64,000 bases of DNA, taken from contig BTPG01000003.1 of assembly GCA_036245525.1 (NCBI GenBank), forward strand, positions 137,427,082-137,491,081, given 5' to 3'. Shown piece by piece: positions 41,008 to 50,346 of this stretch; position 1 is the first letter of the stretch; the number at the start of each line of letters is the position of its first letter. The translations under genes and the position numbers were made by a program. The notes beneath the pieces are model-generated. The model was not told the DNA's origin. It saw only the letters and a list, made by a program, of their open reading frames with translations, and ran no database searches. The stretch comes from Semisulcospira habei (Eukaryota > Mollusca > Gastropoda > Semisulcospiridae).

Positions 41008-41368
41008 AAATGCAATCCACTGGCTCTGAATGTGAAACAGGTAAGAGAGAGAGACGTGCATTTTGACGGCAAAGACTTAGCCCTCGTTGGAACTGCCTGA
41101 GGGCTGATTCAGTTTGCTATCGATGAACTTACTGACAGTTAAGACTGAGACTGTCGAAATGACGATCACAGATGCTAATTCGTGCAAGCTAGACACATAT
41201 TTTATCAGGATCCAAACTTTCCTGAAGGGATTTATGTGAATCTATGACCCTTACAGTCGGGAGGGGTTCTCAACAGAAGCATATACTGCAGACAAAATGT
41301 GAGACAAACGCACTACATGCTCATTCTAAAAATCGTAGATGTATGGGGACAAAAACTACTCTTTGCAA
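41008..41368. other. Gene-free interval
   Basis: A worn HP-B-like stem may lie at 41,205-41,260. No gene seen. Confidence 0.4.
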
Positions 41369-41433
41369 GCAAGATGCATAGGTTTTCATGAGTCCCTACT
41401 GGACCGCAGGGACATGAGGATCTATGCATCTTG
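41369..41433. mobile_element. HP-B hairpin, diverged
   Basis: GCAAGATGCATAGGTTTTCA and GAGGATCTATGCATCTTG arms with GTCCCTACTGGACCGCAGGGAC at the centre. Both arms carry ATGCAT and AAGATG/CATCTT changes. Confidence 0.7.
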
Positions 41434-41594
41434 AAGACGGAAGGAGTTTTGTAATGGAACGACGCAAAAAAACAACAAAAAAAAAAGTTGCTGATAATCC
41501 AGGGTAAGGGTGTGACAGCCAGGACGGCCAGACTAGCCTAGCCTGGGGAAGGTTTGCGATGTGTCGTACACTACATGTAATACGAGAGAGCGAG

Positions 41595-41672
<78 letters not shown>
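41595..41672. repeat. (GA)n and (CAGA)n microsatellite
   Basis: GA dinucleotides followed by CAGA tetramers. Other short runs (GGAC, AGTC, AATC) follow to 41,770. Confidence 0.95.
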
Positions 41673-41676
<4 letters not shown>

Positions 41677-42240
41677 TATAAAGATAAAGAGTATAAATAA
41701 CTGGATGGACGGACGGACAAAGGAGTTAATGAATAAATGAATCAGTCAGTCAGTCAGTCAGACAATCAATCAATATTATTAAGAAATGATGAAGATTCAG
41801 ATTCAGTAGCCGACCATGCACACTCGCACTGAAAAATAAGATAATATAACGTCAAGAAGAACGACTCAAATATGATTTAACTGTTGCAATAAATGTCAGA
41901 CTCAATCTACCAAATATCATCTCACAGGTCGACCACGGTAGCTTGAGGAATTAGAGCCTTATCCACCTCGCGATTTATATGTACAACATTTATATGTATC
42001 AACACGAAAGCAAATGTACGGTTTATCAGACAAAACTGGCCAGGCTTATTCAGCGGAAGGAAACAACTGACCCCTGTTTTAGTTCTTAAACTCACAGATA
42101 TAAATACCTTCATTCTATAGAACGGAAGTGATTTAGATCTGGGAGATTAAAAGTTACATGTCATGTGTGAAACCTTTAAATAACATCATTTATCAACCTT
42201 CAGCTTACAAACCGATCAATATCCAGACACATAATAACAT
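41673..42240. other. Gene-free interval
   Basis: AT-rich; no supportable feature beyond short simple repeats. Confidence 0.4.
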
Positions 42241-42367
42241 AAGTTATTGGTCGCAGGGGTTTGCTACACAGACCTGTGTAGGCCCGAGGGAGGTCAAAGG
42301 AACCATTGTACCCCGAAGGCCGAAGGCCTGAGGGGTATAATGGTTCCTTTGATCTCCCAATAACTTA
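42241..42367. repeat. Solitary palindrome, about 127 bp
   Basis: AAGTTATTGG and CCAATAACTT form the base. GGTCAAAGGAACCATTGTAC and ATAATGGTTCCTTTGATC form the inner stem, around CCCGAAGGCCGAAGGCCTG. A single copy in this window. Confidence 0.75.
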
Positions 42368-42823
42368 TTTGTTTTCATTCCTCCAATGTTTTTGTAACAA
42401 AAATCAAGAAGAAATCTTCCGACATTGATCACGCCAGACATGACTGACGACAAAGAAATATACATTTATACATAATAGAATTATGACGTAATTTAAAATC
42501 TTCCATGAAGTTGCCGTCTCCAGTAGTGTGCCTGTTGTTTCGAACAACACTAAGTAACTTTGTACTTTAGACCGTTTTGATGATCTTTTATAGAACAAAA
42601 TTGGCATCCAAGACGCGTCAGAAAGAAGGCTACAAAAAGTCGGCCATTTGTCGCTACGAGGGTTTTTGTATCCCGGTCACACGGTACGGTTTGCGCTAAA
42701 GTTATTGGTCGTGTGACGCAGGGATGAAAACAAACGGTTTTGTCTCATAACCGTGCACTCGCAGGTGATACAAATACATTATCATTCGGAATACACCAGT
42801 ATGTGAAATAAGTTTGACTAAAA

Positions 42824-42895
42824 TAGTTCAAGGGTAGTGCCAGAATAGCATGGCGCCTCTAGGCGCCAAGCTATTCTGGCACCACCCTTGAACTA
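42824..42895. mobile_element. HP-A hairpin (A3 type)
   Basis: TAGTTCAAGGGTAGTGCCAG and CTGGCACCACCCTTGAACTA with GGCGCCTCTAGGCGCC at the centre. Preceded by GAAATAAGTTTGACT, as in the A3 copies at 50,884 and 60,746. Confidence 0.78.
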
Positions 42896-42969
42896 AAGCC
42901 ATTGGTCTATATCCTTATCTGTAAGTACTATAATGTAGAAAAAACAGAGATGCCGCAGCTCAGAACCCT

Positions 42970-43056
42970 GGCCATACCTTCCCCTGCAGCCACTGCGGTC
43001 GAACCTGCCTGTCTCGGATTGGCCTCCGCAGCCACGAACAAGCCTGCAGACGTCGT
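42970..43056 (+). pseudogene. LINE C-terminal zinc-knuckle remnant
   Basis: In the frame starting at 42,970 the translation is GHTFPCSHCGRTCLSRIGL then RSHEQAC. The spacing CxxC...H...C matches the C-terminus of LINE 1 (CDLCSRDCHSHIGLCSH), so this is the 3' end of a related but different copy. Only about 26 codons remain and no reverse transcriptase precedes them. The frame that was reported open here is a different one and has no meaning. Confidence 0.75.
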
Positions 43057-43171
43057 GGGCAACTCCTATAAAATCTTCGTTCGCGAAGTCAAGCCAAGAG
43101 ATAATGTAGCTTGCATATGGCAGTGTACAGATTTGAAGCTTTTAGTCTCAGTATGATATGTGTTAACAGAT

Positions 43172-43303
43172 TTAAACCGTTCAGTGCCGAGTTGAAAATC
43201 TGAACGCCATCCAATTGCAAGAGGCAGGCCTATATATCATCGATCTACGCCTCTTGCTGACACAACTTTGAATCTCGGACAGCTACGGTACTGATCCGGT
43301 TAA
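43172..43303. mobile_element. HP-B element, internal deletion
   Basis: TTAAACCGTTCAGTGCCGAG at the left and ATCCGGTTAA at the right. The hairpin CAAGAGGCAG...CGCCTCTTG is cut short at its centre. Confidence 0.75.
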
Positions 43304-43410
43304 AGCTTATCGTTTTCGTCCACACCAAAGGTCTGAACAATGTTGAGCCCTGATGGGTTCTAAACCGTGACGTTAATTTGCGACCAGAGTTGAACGCTGT
43401 GCCACCTGAG

Positions 43411-43456
43411 GCCCCCCCCCCCCACTCCCCCCCCTCCCCCCCCCCCCCCCTCCCCC
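43411..43456. repeat. C-rich tract
   Basis: Runs of C broken by T/A. Next to it GTGATGTAACGCAGAAAT occurs twice (43,472-43,507). Confidence 0.9.
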
Positions 43457-43598
43457 CGGCAGTGGTACAGCGTGATGTAACGCAGAAATCGTGATGTAAC
43501 GCAGAAATGGAAAAAGAGGACCGGTTGCTTAAGTCAAGATCACCCAACTCAAGGGTTCAGTGCTTGGTAAGCTTAGCAACCAATACACTAAAGGTAAG

Positions 43599-43676
43599 TG
43601 GGCCGTCAGTCGCAAATGGCCCGCGCATTCAGACCGCCGTGCGCGGGCCAACCACGACCGATGTCGGCCCAAAGGC
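43599..43676. mobile_element. HP-H hairpin
   Basis: GGGCCGTCAGTCGCAAATGG on the left and CCGATGTCGGCCC on the right with GCCCGCGC...GCGCGGGC inside. Confidence 0.68.
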
Positions 43677-43757
43677 TTGTTTCGATCGTGATCGATTCAT
43701 TTTCTGCTGGTGCTCAGGTTGACCCTGGAGGTGTATCCCAGCAAGTCAATACCATCA

Positions 43758-43827
43758 GGCCGCGTCGGCCGGAGTCGGCCCGCGCACGGATGTGCGCGGG
43801 CCGACTCCGGCCGACGTCGACCCGAGG
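43758..43827. mobile_element. HP-H hairpin, strongly paired
   Basis: GGCCGCGTCGGCCGGAGTCG pairs with CGACTCCGGCCGACGTCGACC. The inner stem CCCGCGCAC / GTGCGCGGG pairs exactly around GGAT. Confidence 0.8.
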
Positions 43828-43978
43828 ACCTTTTGAGCACTGCAATAACAGTAATACCACGGGGTCAGACTGCGAACAAAGACATACAATCGAGAGTAGG
43901 TTGCTATGTGTTGCGCCACGGTATCACCAGCAGATAGACATCTTGACACTAAACCGATCATTACTCTGTGTAATAATG

Positions 43979-44070
43979 TTAGCCCTTTGGCTGTCGGCAG
44001 CGGTTTTTGTCGAAATGATTCCTGCAGGAATCATCGCGACAAAAAACTCTACCGACAGCCAAATGGTTAA
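43979..44070. mobile_element. HP-C element, nearly complete
   Basis: TTAGCCCTTTGGCTGTCGG at the left and ACCGACAGCCAAATGGTTAA at the right. ATGATTCCTGCAGGAATCAT forms the centre without a loop. Confidence 0.85.
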
Positions 44071-44075
44071 TGCTA

Positions 44076-44316
44076 ACCCACTCAACCCTGAGACGTTGAA
44101 ACATGCTACGGATCGACCGTGATAGTTCAAGGTTGATGCAAAATGCTTGATGGCGCGGCCTTGAAGCGCCAAGCTATTCTACAAACACCCTCGAACATGG
44201 TCGATCTGTCTCAGTCCTGAACTGTAATATACCAGTGCATATAGCATTCACTCCGACAGAAACTTTACAATTGTGAAAATTCGACCTATCGGGTTCAGTG
44301 TGCTAAACCGATCTGC
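44076..44316. mobile_element. HP-A element, diverged
   Basis: CTAACCCACTCAACCCTGAG at the left and GGTTCAGTGTGCTAAA at the right. Hairpin 44,112-44,208 with GGATCGACCGTGATAGTTCA. It begins six bases after the TTAA of the HP-C element. Confidence 0.7.
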
Positions 44317-44489
44317 TCCATGGCAGACTTTGATTCGCCAATACAAAGGCCGGACTGCTTGAACTTTTTATTGCCTCTAAGTATAGAACCTTTTTACAGG
44401 CGGTCACCCCCTATAACCCTGCCATGCCCTCATCCGGCCCCCATTCCTAAACACATTTTCACATATTCACTGCAAGCCGCCTGTATAGT

Positions 44490-44705
44490 TTAACCACTTT
44501 ACTGCCGATAAATGAGAACACAATGAAACTGCAAGAGACATTGATCTTCATGAGCCCCCGCAGTCGCGGGAGCTCATGAAGATCAATAGTGTCTCTTGCT
44601 GACACCGTTTTGTATCGATGTTCTTTGGACGCTCGAGCTCTTTGGAGTTAAAGTAAGAACACTTTCCGATATACAATCTATGTCCACTAGCAGTGAAGGG
44701 GTTAA
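44490..44705. mobile_element. HP-B element, full length, matched-arm variant
   Basis: TTAACCACTTTACTGCCGAT at the left and GCAGTGAAGGGGTTAA at the right. Hairpin 44,532-44,598: ATTGATCTTCATGAG matches CTCATGAAGATCAAT, both unlike the consensus ATAGATCCTCATGAG. Confidence 0.88.
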
Positions 44706-44787
44706 AGTCGCACACAATTTACCGAACACAGCAGTCACTGACAGCGGAAATGTATCAGGACAAAAAATAACTAAAGCTAGAAACGTA

Positions 44788-45110
44788 AACAGCTTGACCA
44801 CAGTGCTTACTAAACAGCTTGACCACAGTGCTTACTAAACAGCTTGACCACAGTGCTTACTAAACAGCTTGACCACAGTGCTTACTAAACAGCTTGACCA
44901 CAGTGCTTACTAAACAGCTTGACCACAGTGCTTACTAAACAGCTTGACCACAGTGCTTACTAAACAGCTTGACCACAGTGCTTACTAAACAGCTTGACCA
45001 CAGTGCTTACTAAACAGCTTGACCACAGTGCTTACTAAACAGCTTGACCACAGTGCTTACTAAACAGCTTGACCACAGTGCTTACTAAACAGCTTGACCA
45101 CAGTGCTTAC
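44788..45110. repeat. 25-bp satellite, 13 copies
   Basis: The unit AACAGCTTGACCACAGTGCT plus TACTA is repeated about 13 times with no visible differences between units. There are no spacers, so it is a tandem array. One frame crosses part of it without reaching a stop, but no coding sense is likely. Confidence 0.95.
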
Positions 45111-45285
45111 TTCGTTTTGACAATTTCAATACTGTTCGCTCAATTCTGTTTAACCCCTTCACTACCAACCACTAAAAATCACGTATCTAAATTGTGTACT
45201 GGTGCACTGCTAAGAAATACATTCTTCTTTTCTTTCTTTTTTCTTCTCTTTCTTCTATCGCTCAGACAGGGACTCCGGGCACCCA

Positions 45286-45370
45286 TATGCACGCTGCTGT
45301 ACGACGGAGACTCTCTAGTGGGCCGAAATATGCACGCTGCTGTACGACTGTATGTCTAGTGGGCCGAAAA
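45286..45370. repeat. 43-bp duplication
   Basis: TATGCACGCTGCTGTACGAC begins at 45,286 and 45,329, and each unit ends AGTGGGCCGAAA. Confidence 0.85.
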
Positions 45371-45371
45371 T

Positions 45372-45445
45372 CTTTAATAATAATAAAGAGCATAATTTAT
45401 AGCGCGCTAAATCTCCAGAAGCAGTGAGCTCTAAGTGCGTGACAA
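45372..45445 (-). mobile_element. LINE 3' tail, minus strand
   Basis: On the minus strand: CACTTAGAGCTC...TTAGCGCGCTATAAATTATG then CTCTTTATTATTATT. This matches the 3' tail at 46,435-46,503 (GCGCTTAGAGTTATA, then GCGCATTATAAATAC and ATTATTATT). Confidence 0.55.
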
Positions 45446-45570
45446 AAGGTTATACAACACTATACACTACAAACCCGTTACACAAATTACGCTACACACA
45501 AACATGCACACGCAGAGTGAAGCCTGAAAATCATCGCCAAATCAAGGGCATTTTGTTGATACAGAAAGTG

Positions 45571-45796
45571 CCACCACGATGGTGCTACACGGTCAACAAA
45601 GGGAAGACCTATGATCAAAGCCACCATGATGGTGCTGCACGTATAACAAAGGGGAGACCTAAGGTCAAAACAAACATGATGGTGCTAAACGGTCAGCAAG
45701 AGGAAGGGCAGACTAAGATCAAAGCCACCATGATGGTAGTACACTGAACAAAAGGAAGACCTATGCCGGATTGTCCAGGCCACCATGATGGCATTG
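45571..45796. repeat. 50- to 55-bp tandem repeat, about 4.5 copies
   Basis: CCACCATGATGGTGCT (or close variants) starts at 45,571, 45,621, 45,671, 45,725 and 45,780. Each is followed by AACAAAGG.GAAGACCTA. Period is 50, 50, 54, 55 bp. The start contains the near-palindrome CCATCATGGTGG on the other strand. Confidence 0.85.
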
Positions 45797-46234
45797 ATTT
45801 TAGGCAACTGTGTGTCAACAGGCCAGATTTAAGGTCTATTGTTCTCTTGAATAGTTGGACAGTCCCGCAAGAAATGCGCACAGAAGTGTCTCCAGTGTGA
45901 AATTTGCTGAACATAGAGTGCCTGAGCCTAGCAAACACTGTAATGTACAAAGCACAAGACTAACAACAAAGGACTGCGAGCGTAAGTTTAACAACAAAAT
46001 TGCCTCTGTCTTCTTTTGTCTATTGTGTAGGGTTATTCTGAAGGGACCCTCTTACAGTTAATGGTATTTGTCAATACAGTACATGAAACCAAAAGTGTCA
46101 CTGACCCAGTTATTGATGTCACAGTACCAATGTTGTCAGCAATGATTTTCGGCATTTTTGGTGGGTATGCTTCAATAAAGACCTACTGGACGGATAACAT
46201 TATTAGAGAGCTAATACATCAGATCTAATTTCTC
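45797..46234. other. Gene-free interval
   Basis: No supportable feature between the 50-bp repeat and the LINE fragment. Confidence 0.4.
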
Positions 46235-46241
46235 AGTATAC

Positions 46242-46343
46242 GGTCCATCCACCTGGAACACTCTCCCACTCTCTCTCCGTCAGAAACACTCTCTCTCTTC
46301 CTTCCAGTCCGCCCTCAAAACTCACATCTTTCAACAGTTCTAG
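46242..46343 (+). pseudogene. LINE reverse transcriptase extreme C-terminus
   Basis: The frame reads GPSTWNTLPLSLRQKHSLSS then FQSALKTHIFQQF and stop. This is the terminal motif of many CR1/L2/jockey-type reverse transcriptases (xxLWNSLPxxLR...FKxxLKTxLF). Only 33 codons remain, which is too short for a usual ORF cutoff. It differs from the motif at 19,697, so a different family is involved. Confidence 0.72.
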
Positions 46344-46503
46344 CACTACATCACCACACTGACTGTCGTAATGTCACTATTTGTGGTACGTGAGTCATTG
46401 TCTAAAGCGTGCGCATGCGTGCGCGAGTTGTGAGTGCGCGCTTAGAGTTATAATTATTATAAAATAAGCGCATTATAAATACTGTAATTATTATTATTAT
46501 TAA
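46344..46503 (+). mobile_element. LINE 3' UTR and (ATT)n tail
   Basis: From the stop to AAGCGCATTATAAATACTGT, AATT and (ATT)n. The same tail, reversed, is at 45,372. Confidence 0.6.
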
Positions 46504-46629
46504 ATCAACTCCGCAGTGACAGGTACATACGATTCATTATAAAAGAACAATTTTAAAACGTTATCAATTTTTTTAATGAACACTTTTACTCTTCTTACTG
46601 ATCTTCCTAGTGGAGACCAGAATAAAGGT

Positions 46630-46790
46630 ATAAAGCAAGTGCGCGCGTGTGTGGGTGTGTGTGTTTATGTGTGTGTGTGTGTGTGTGTATGTGTGTGCGT
46701 GTGTGTGTGTGTGTGTGTGTGCGTGTGTGTGTGTGCGTGTGTGTGTATGTGTGTGTGCGTGCGTGCGTGAGTGCGTGTGCGTGCGGTGGA
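46630..46790. repeat. (GT)n / (GCGT)n microsatellite
   Basis: Imperfect GT with TA and GC interruptions. Confidence 0.92.
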
Positions 46791-46923
46791 CGTGCGGAAT
46801 GCGTGCGTGTTTGTAGTCGAGAAAAAAGACATCGAGGAATCAACCGCGTACGCACATATTCATTCCAACCCCTAAATACATTTGAAAATTAATGTTGATG
46901 TAGTCCACACACTGTTAAAACAA

Positions 46924-47019
46924 ATGGTACGCTCAGCAATGCACCAAGTACTCAGGAGAGGGCACTACCAGATGGTACGCTCAGCAATGCACCAAGTACT
47001 CAGGAGAGGGCACTACCAG
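46924..47019. repeat. Exact 48-bp tandem duplication
   Basis: ATGGTACGCTCAGCAATGCA... at 46,924-46,971 is repeated without change at 46,972-47,019. The unit is a multiple of three. Confidence 0.95.
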
Positions 47020-47185
47020 ATGGAGATTGCTCACAATCATTGCCTGATTAAGCGGGTTTTCATGAGATGCGTGCACTTGGCAATCAAGTGGTCACTCACT
47101 CATTAAGCCTTTTGCCGGCAGACCGATTCTCGTGCCACACGATCAAAACTATTCAATACTCCATGAAACACTCTCCGCTTGTGAG

Positions 47186-47362
47186 TTAACCCTTATCATC
47201 CTGATACACCCATTGCTTGAAATGAATTTGACTGATAGTTCAAAGGTGGTGCCAGAATGGCTTGGCGCCGGAAACTGTTGATCTATCTCCTAATCTATAA
47301 CGTAGTCTTCATAGGACAATAAGCAAATTTTACAAAATCAGCCTCAGGATGTAATGGGTTAA
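47186..47362. mobile_element. HP-A element (A3 type), right arm deleted
   Basis: TTAACCCTTATCATCCTGAT at the left and CAGGATGTAATGGGTTAA at the right. The left arm TGATAGTTCAAAGGTGGTG runs to CTTGGCGCC; the right arm is missing. Confidence 0.8.
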
Positions 47363-47676
47363 TGAATACAAATGTAAGACTGGCAAGCAAAAGGCATAGA
47401 TGGTTGGTTGTACATTGCGTAACGTCCCGACAGCAACAAGATTTTCTCAGGACGTGCCCGCATTGCTTTTGAAAAAAACAACAACAACTAAACAGAATAT
47501 TGAATGTATGTCGCCAGCTGGTCTAATACGCTAAATAAACCTAAGACCATTTAGCAACACACATCCAATATCAAAAGCTACAGTCAGCGCAGACAGTAGG
47601 GAGAGTTTAAGAAAGAAATATACAGGTGAACAGACCAAGGCTAGACAGAAATACACGCCCCAGAATAGAGGGCAAA
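47363..47676. other. Gene-free interval
   Basis: No supportable feature seen. Confidence 0.4.
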
Positions 47677-47756
47677 ACCCACCCTGTGGGGCTGACCAGG
47701 GTGACCCTGGGGTAGTTAACCCCACCCAAGTCCCCCAGGGCAGACCCGGGTGGGGG
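47677..47756. repeat. GC-rich imperfect palindrome
   Basis: ACCCACCCTGTGGGGCTGAC and GGGCAGACCCGGGTGGGGG pair with gaps; CCTGGGGTAGTTAACCCC lies near the centre. Seen once. Eroded HP-B arms follow (47,758-47,805 and 47,886-47,912). Confidence 0.5.
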
Positions 47757-47912
47757 AAAAGGCATGGATCCAGCAAGCTCATAAGGATCCTTGCGTCTTG
47801 CAGAGGGTGTTCCTGATGTAAAAGTGCCAATATTCCTGAAGTAGACTTTACGTTGCCAACGACAAATGCAGATTAAGCTGTAGGTGCTCATGAGAATCTA
47901 AGCGTCTTGCAG

Positions 47913-48386
47913 ACACACTGGGCTAGAAGAGCGACTGTCGGTTCCCAGTTCCCCGTGACTCACACGCAGTTAGTTCCTGTACGATGTCACATTAGGCCCA
48001 GAAACCTTGCAAGTTCCGTCATGCATGATAACCCGAAAGTCTGCGCGCAGATTTTCCTCCGGCAGACATAAACTGAACATCTAATACGTGCTGACAATAC
48101 TTAACAATAAACCACAACGTGTGCAAACTTAAATAGCTTGTAATGACAAACTTAAATAGTTTGTGTTTTGACCTAATGTAATTCCCTCCGGCATCCGCTG
48201 AGATACGTAAAAAAAAAAATATTTTACAAAAATATTTTTAAAATTACACGCGAAACCTCTGACCAATCGTTGAACGGGACGTACGATGCAACATGCTCAT
48301 GTTTAAGTCAGTTCTGATGGGCACACCCGTTCGGGAGGTCTGTGATGGAGACTTTTTCCCTCCTCAGCCAACATCATCGATCTACT
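47913..48386. other. Gene-free interval
   Basis: No supportable feature seen. Confidence 0.4.
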
Positions 48387-48449
48387 AAAGTCACAGCCTC
48401 TCATGCGACCCTGCAAACGCAAGGCGCATGAAAATCTATGACTTTTACA
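48387..48449. mobile_element. HP-B hairpin, degenerate
   Basis: AAAGTCACAGCCTCTCATGC and GCATGAAAATCTATGACTTTT pair partly, with CCTGCAAACGCAAGG at the centre. Confidence 0.5.
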
Positions 48450-48529
48450 GACGAAGTCGAGCGCCATATTTACATACACTGATTTAGTGAATCATTTGCG
48501 TTTCAGCGCACTAGAATGAGACGGCAAAG

Positions 48530-48655
48530 TGTGAAGGCAAAAGTAGTACGTCCAGTTTTGTACAAAACTAGATCAGTTATCACCGTGTTACAACGAAAAT
48601 CTCGCTTTTAACAAAATTGGACCTGCTGTCTTTTGCTTTCTCAAGGCAGATTACT
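48530..48655. repeat. HP-J-like foldback
   Basis: GTGAAGGCAAAAGTAGTACG and GCTGTCTTTTGCTTTCTCAA form the outer ends, with AACGAAAATCTCGCTTTTAA inside. The general plan matches 53,460-53,575. Confidence 0.4.
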
Positions 48656-48990
48656 AGATTGCAGACATCCCTTGTATATTGGCGCTCCGTCCAATTCCAT
48701 GAATTGGCTCAAAGCGCCGCGAACGGAACCCAGCGAGTATGTTTACGTGAAGCACACGTATTTATTCTGAACTACACGCATTACAAGAGAAACACAAAAC
48801 ATTCGCGAAACCAGCTATACTTAAGAAATGATATAAATGTATTAAAAATCGATTTACTATATCGGCCCCAGACCTATCCATACTATCATTACAAGTCTAG
48901 TAATACTGGCCAAAACATGCACAACTCGTGTATCAACATTGACGCCGCCAGACCGTCAGAAGTGACATTTTTGATAAAAGGTCCGCAATG

Positions 48991-49077
48991 CGCAAAAGGC
49001 CATTGGGCCGACGTTGGCCCGCGCACAGCCGTATGCGGGCCAGCGGCGGCCGACATCGGCCCGATGGCCTTTGCGAA
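48991..49077. mobile_element. HP-H hairpin, full
   Basis: GCAAAAGGCCATTGGGCCGA on the left and TCGGCCCGATGGCCTTTGC on the right, with GTTGGCCCGC...GCGGGCCAGC inside. This is the most complete HP-H copy. Confidence 0.8.
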
Positions 49078-49342
49078 CTGGGTACATACTCTAAAATGAC
49101 TGTTGCGCAAGTTTTGGGCAAGTTCTGGGCCGGACAAAAGGTGATAAACATGACTCCTGTCTCCCCGTAAAGTCTACTAAATCAGCTGCCACCAAACGCC
49201 TGTATTGCATTTCACACGCTCGGCACTCAGTCATTCTTTGGGGGTCTGGGTTACTTACGTTTGAGATTCAACATCACACACACTGACATACACCGTGCCA
49301 AAACACTTGAAAACTTGTCCCCATGATATGCAATGCCCTGCA

Positions 49343-49432
49343 AGCGGGCCGACAGCGGCCGCAGCCGGATGGCCCGCACGCTGCTGCGCGCGGGCCAACT
49401 GCGCCCAACGTCGACCCGAGGACTTTTCGCGT
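49343..49432. mobile_element. HP-H hairpin
   Basis: AGCGGGCCGACAGCGGCCGC on the left and GGGCCAACTGCGCCCAACGTCG-type sequence on the right with GCCCGCACG...GCGCGCGGGC inside. Pairing is incomplete. Confidence 0.65.
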
Positions 49433-49642
49433 GATGGGCAACATGGCAGTCGTGTTTGGTAAAGTGACGGCTTTGCGGGGTTGAGTTGTGTTGACCGACG
49501 TGCCGTGAGACAATACACTCGTGCCCCTTAGTTGGCTGTAAAAACAGTTTGCGGGCGGACTAGGAAGCGATTGACCGGGGACAAGAGTCAAACCGTGATG
49601 AGCTGACAACCCCCTACCCTCCTTTGCCCATCCGCCCCTTCT

Positions 49643-49643
49643 C

Positions 49644-49705
<62 letters not shown>

Positions 49706-49760
49706 CCCCCCCCCCCACCCCCCCACCCCCCCGCTCTCTCCCCACCATTCCCTTCCTACC

Positions 49761-49817
<57 letters not shown>
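49643..49817. repeat. (CT)n, C-rich tract and (CA)n
   Basis: CT (49,643-49,702), C-runs (49,703-49,735), then CA (49,762-49,817). Confidence 0.95.
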
Positions 49818-49819
<2 letters not shown>

Positions 49820-50281
49820 CCCACACATCACCACCCACACCCACCCCCGGCTATTTCCGCGTCATGTCCTCAAAAACGGCATGTGAAAAAAACTTTTATA
49901 ACGTCTTTGGCGTCCTGTTACTGTTAGGCTATAAACTGTATTCCTCTTTTTTTTCTGTTTCGCAAATATACTGAACTGATTAATGACTTACATCATGGCC
50001 TCTTCATATTCGGAGTGATTTTCTCCCCCAAGATTTTAATAGAACTGGCAGCCCTCATCGCTTATAATTATTAGTCGAAGAATGGGAGGATGGGGTTATA
50101 GATGATCAAAACGTGACACATCAGCAGCCCAAAACTGGAAGGAAACAGACTAAAACTGCAGACCGATACAACTCGTTTAACAAGCGTATCTCAACGAAAG
50201 CCTGGGCGCCCAATATGACGCAGAACAACGATGTGTTGTACAGAAGAAACTGTTTTGAGCGACTACCCTTATGAGAGATCA
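49818..50281. other. Gene-free interval
   Basis: No supportable feature seen. Confidence 0.4.
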
Positions 50282-50346
50282 CCTGTTATTAAAGACCATC
50301 ATTTAGGTGGCTGTCAGACACCTAAATAATGGTCCTTAATGACAGA
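50282..50346. mobile_element. HP-I hairpin, most complete copy
   Basis: CTGTTATTAAAGACCATCAT on the left and AATGGTCCTTAATGACAG on the right, with TTAGGTGGCTG / CACCTAAAT inside. Confidence 0.78.

Noticed and set aside
44788..45110. CRISPR-like direct repeats
   Set aside because: Units are head to tail with no spacers, in a eukaryotic context; it is a satellite.
49274..49840. 188-codon minus-strand ORF
   Set aside because: Crosses CA, C and CT microsatellites and an HP-H hairpin; composition follows the repeats.
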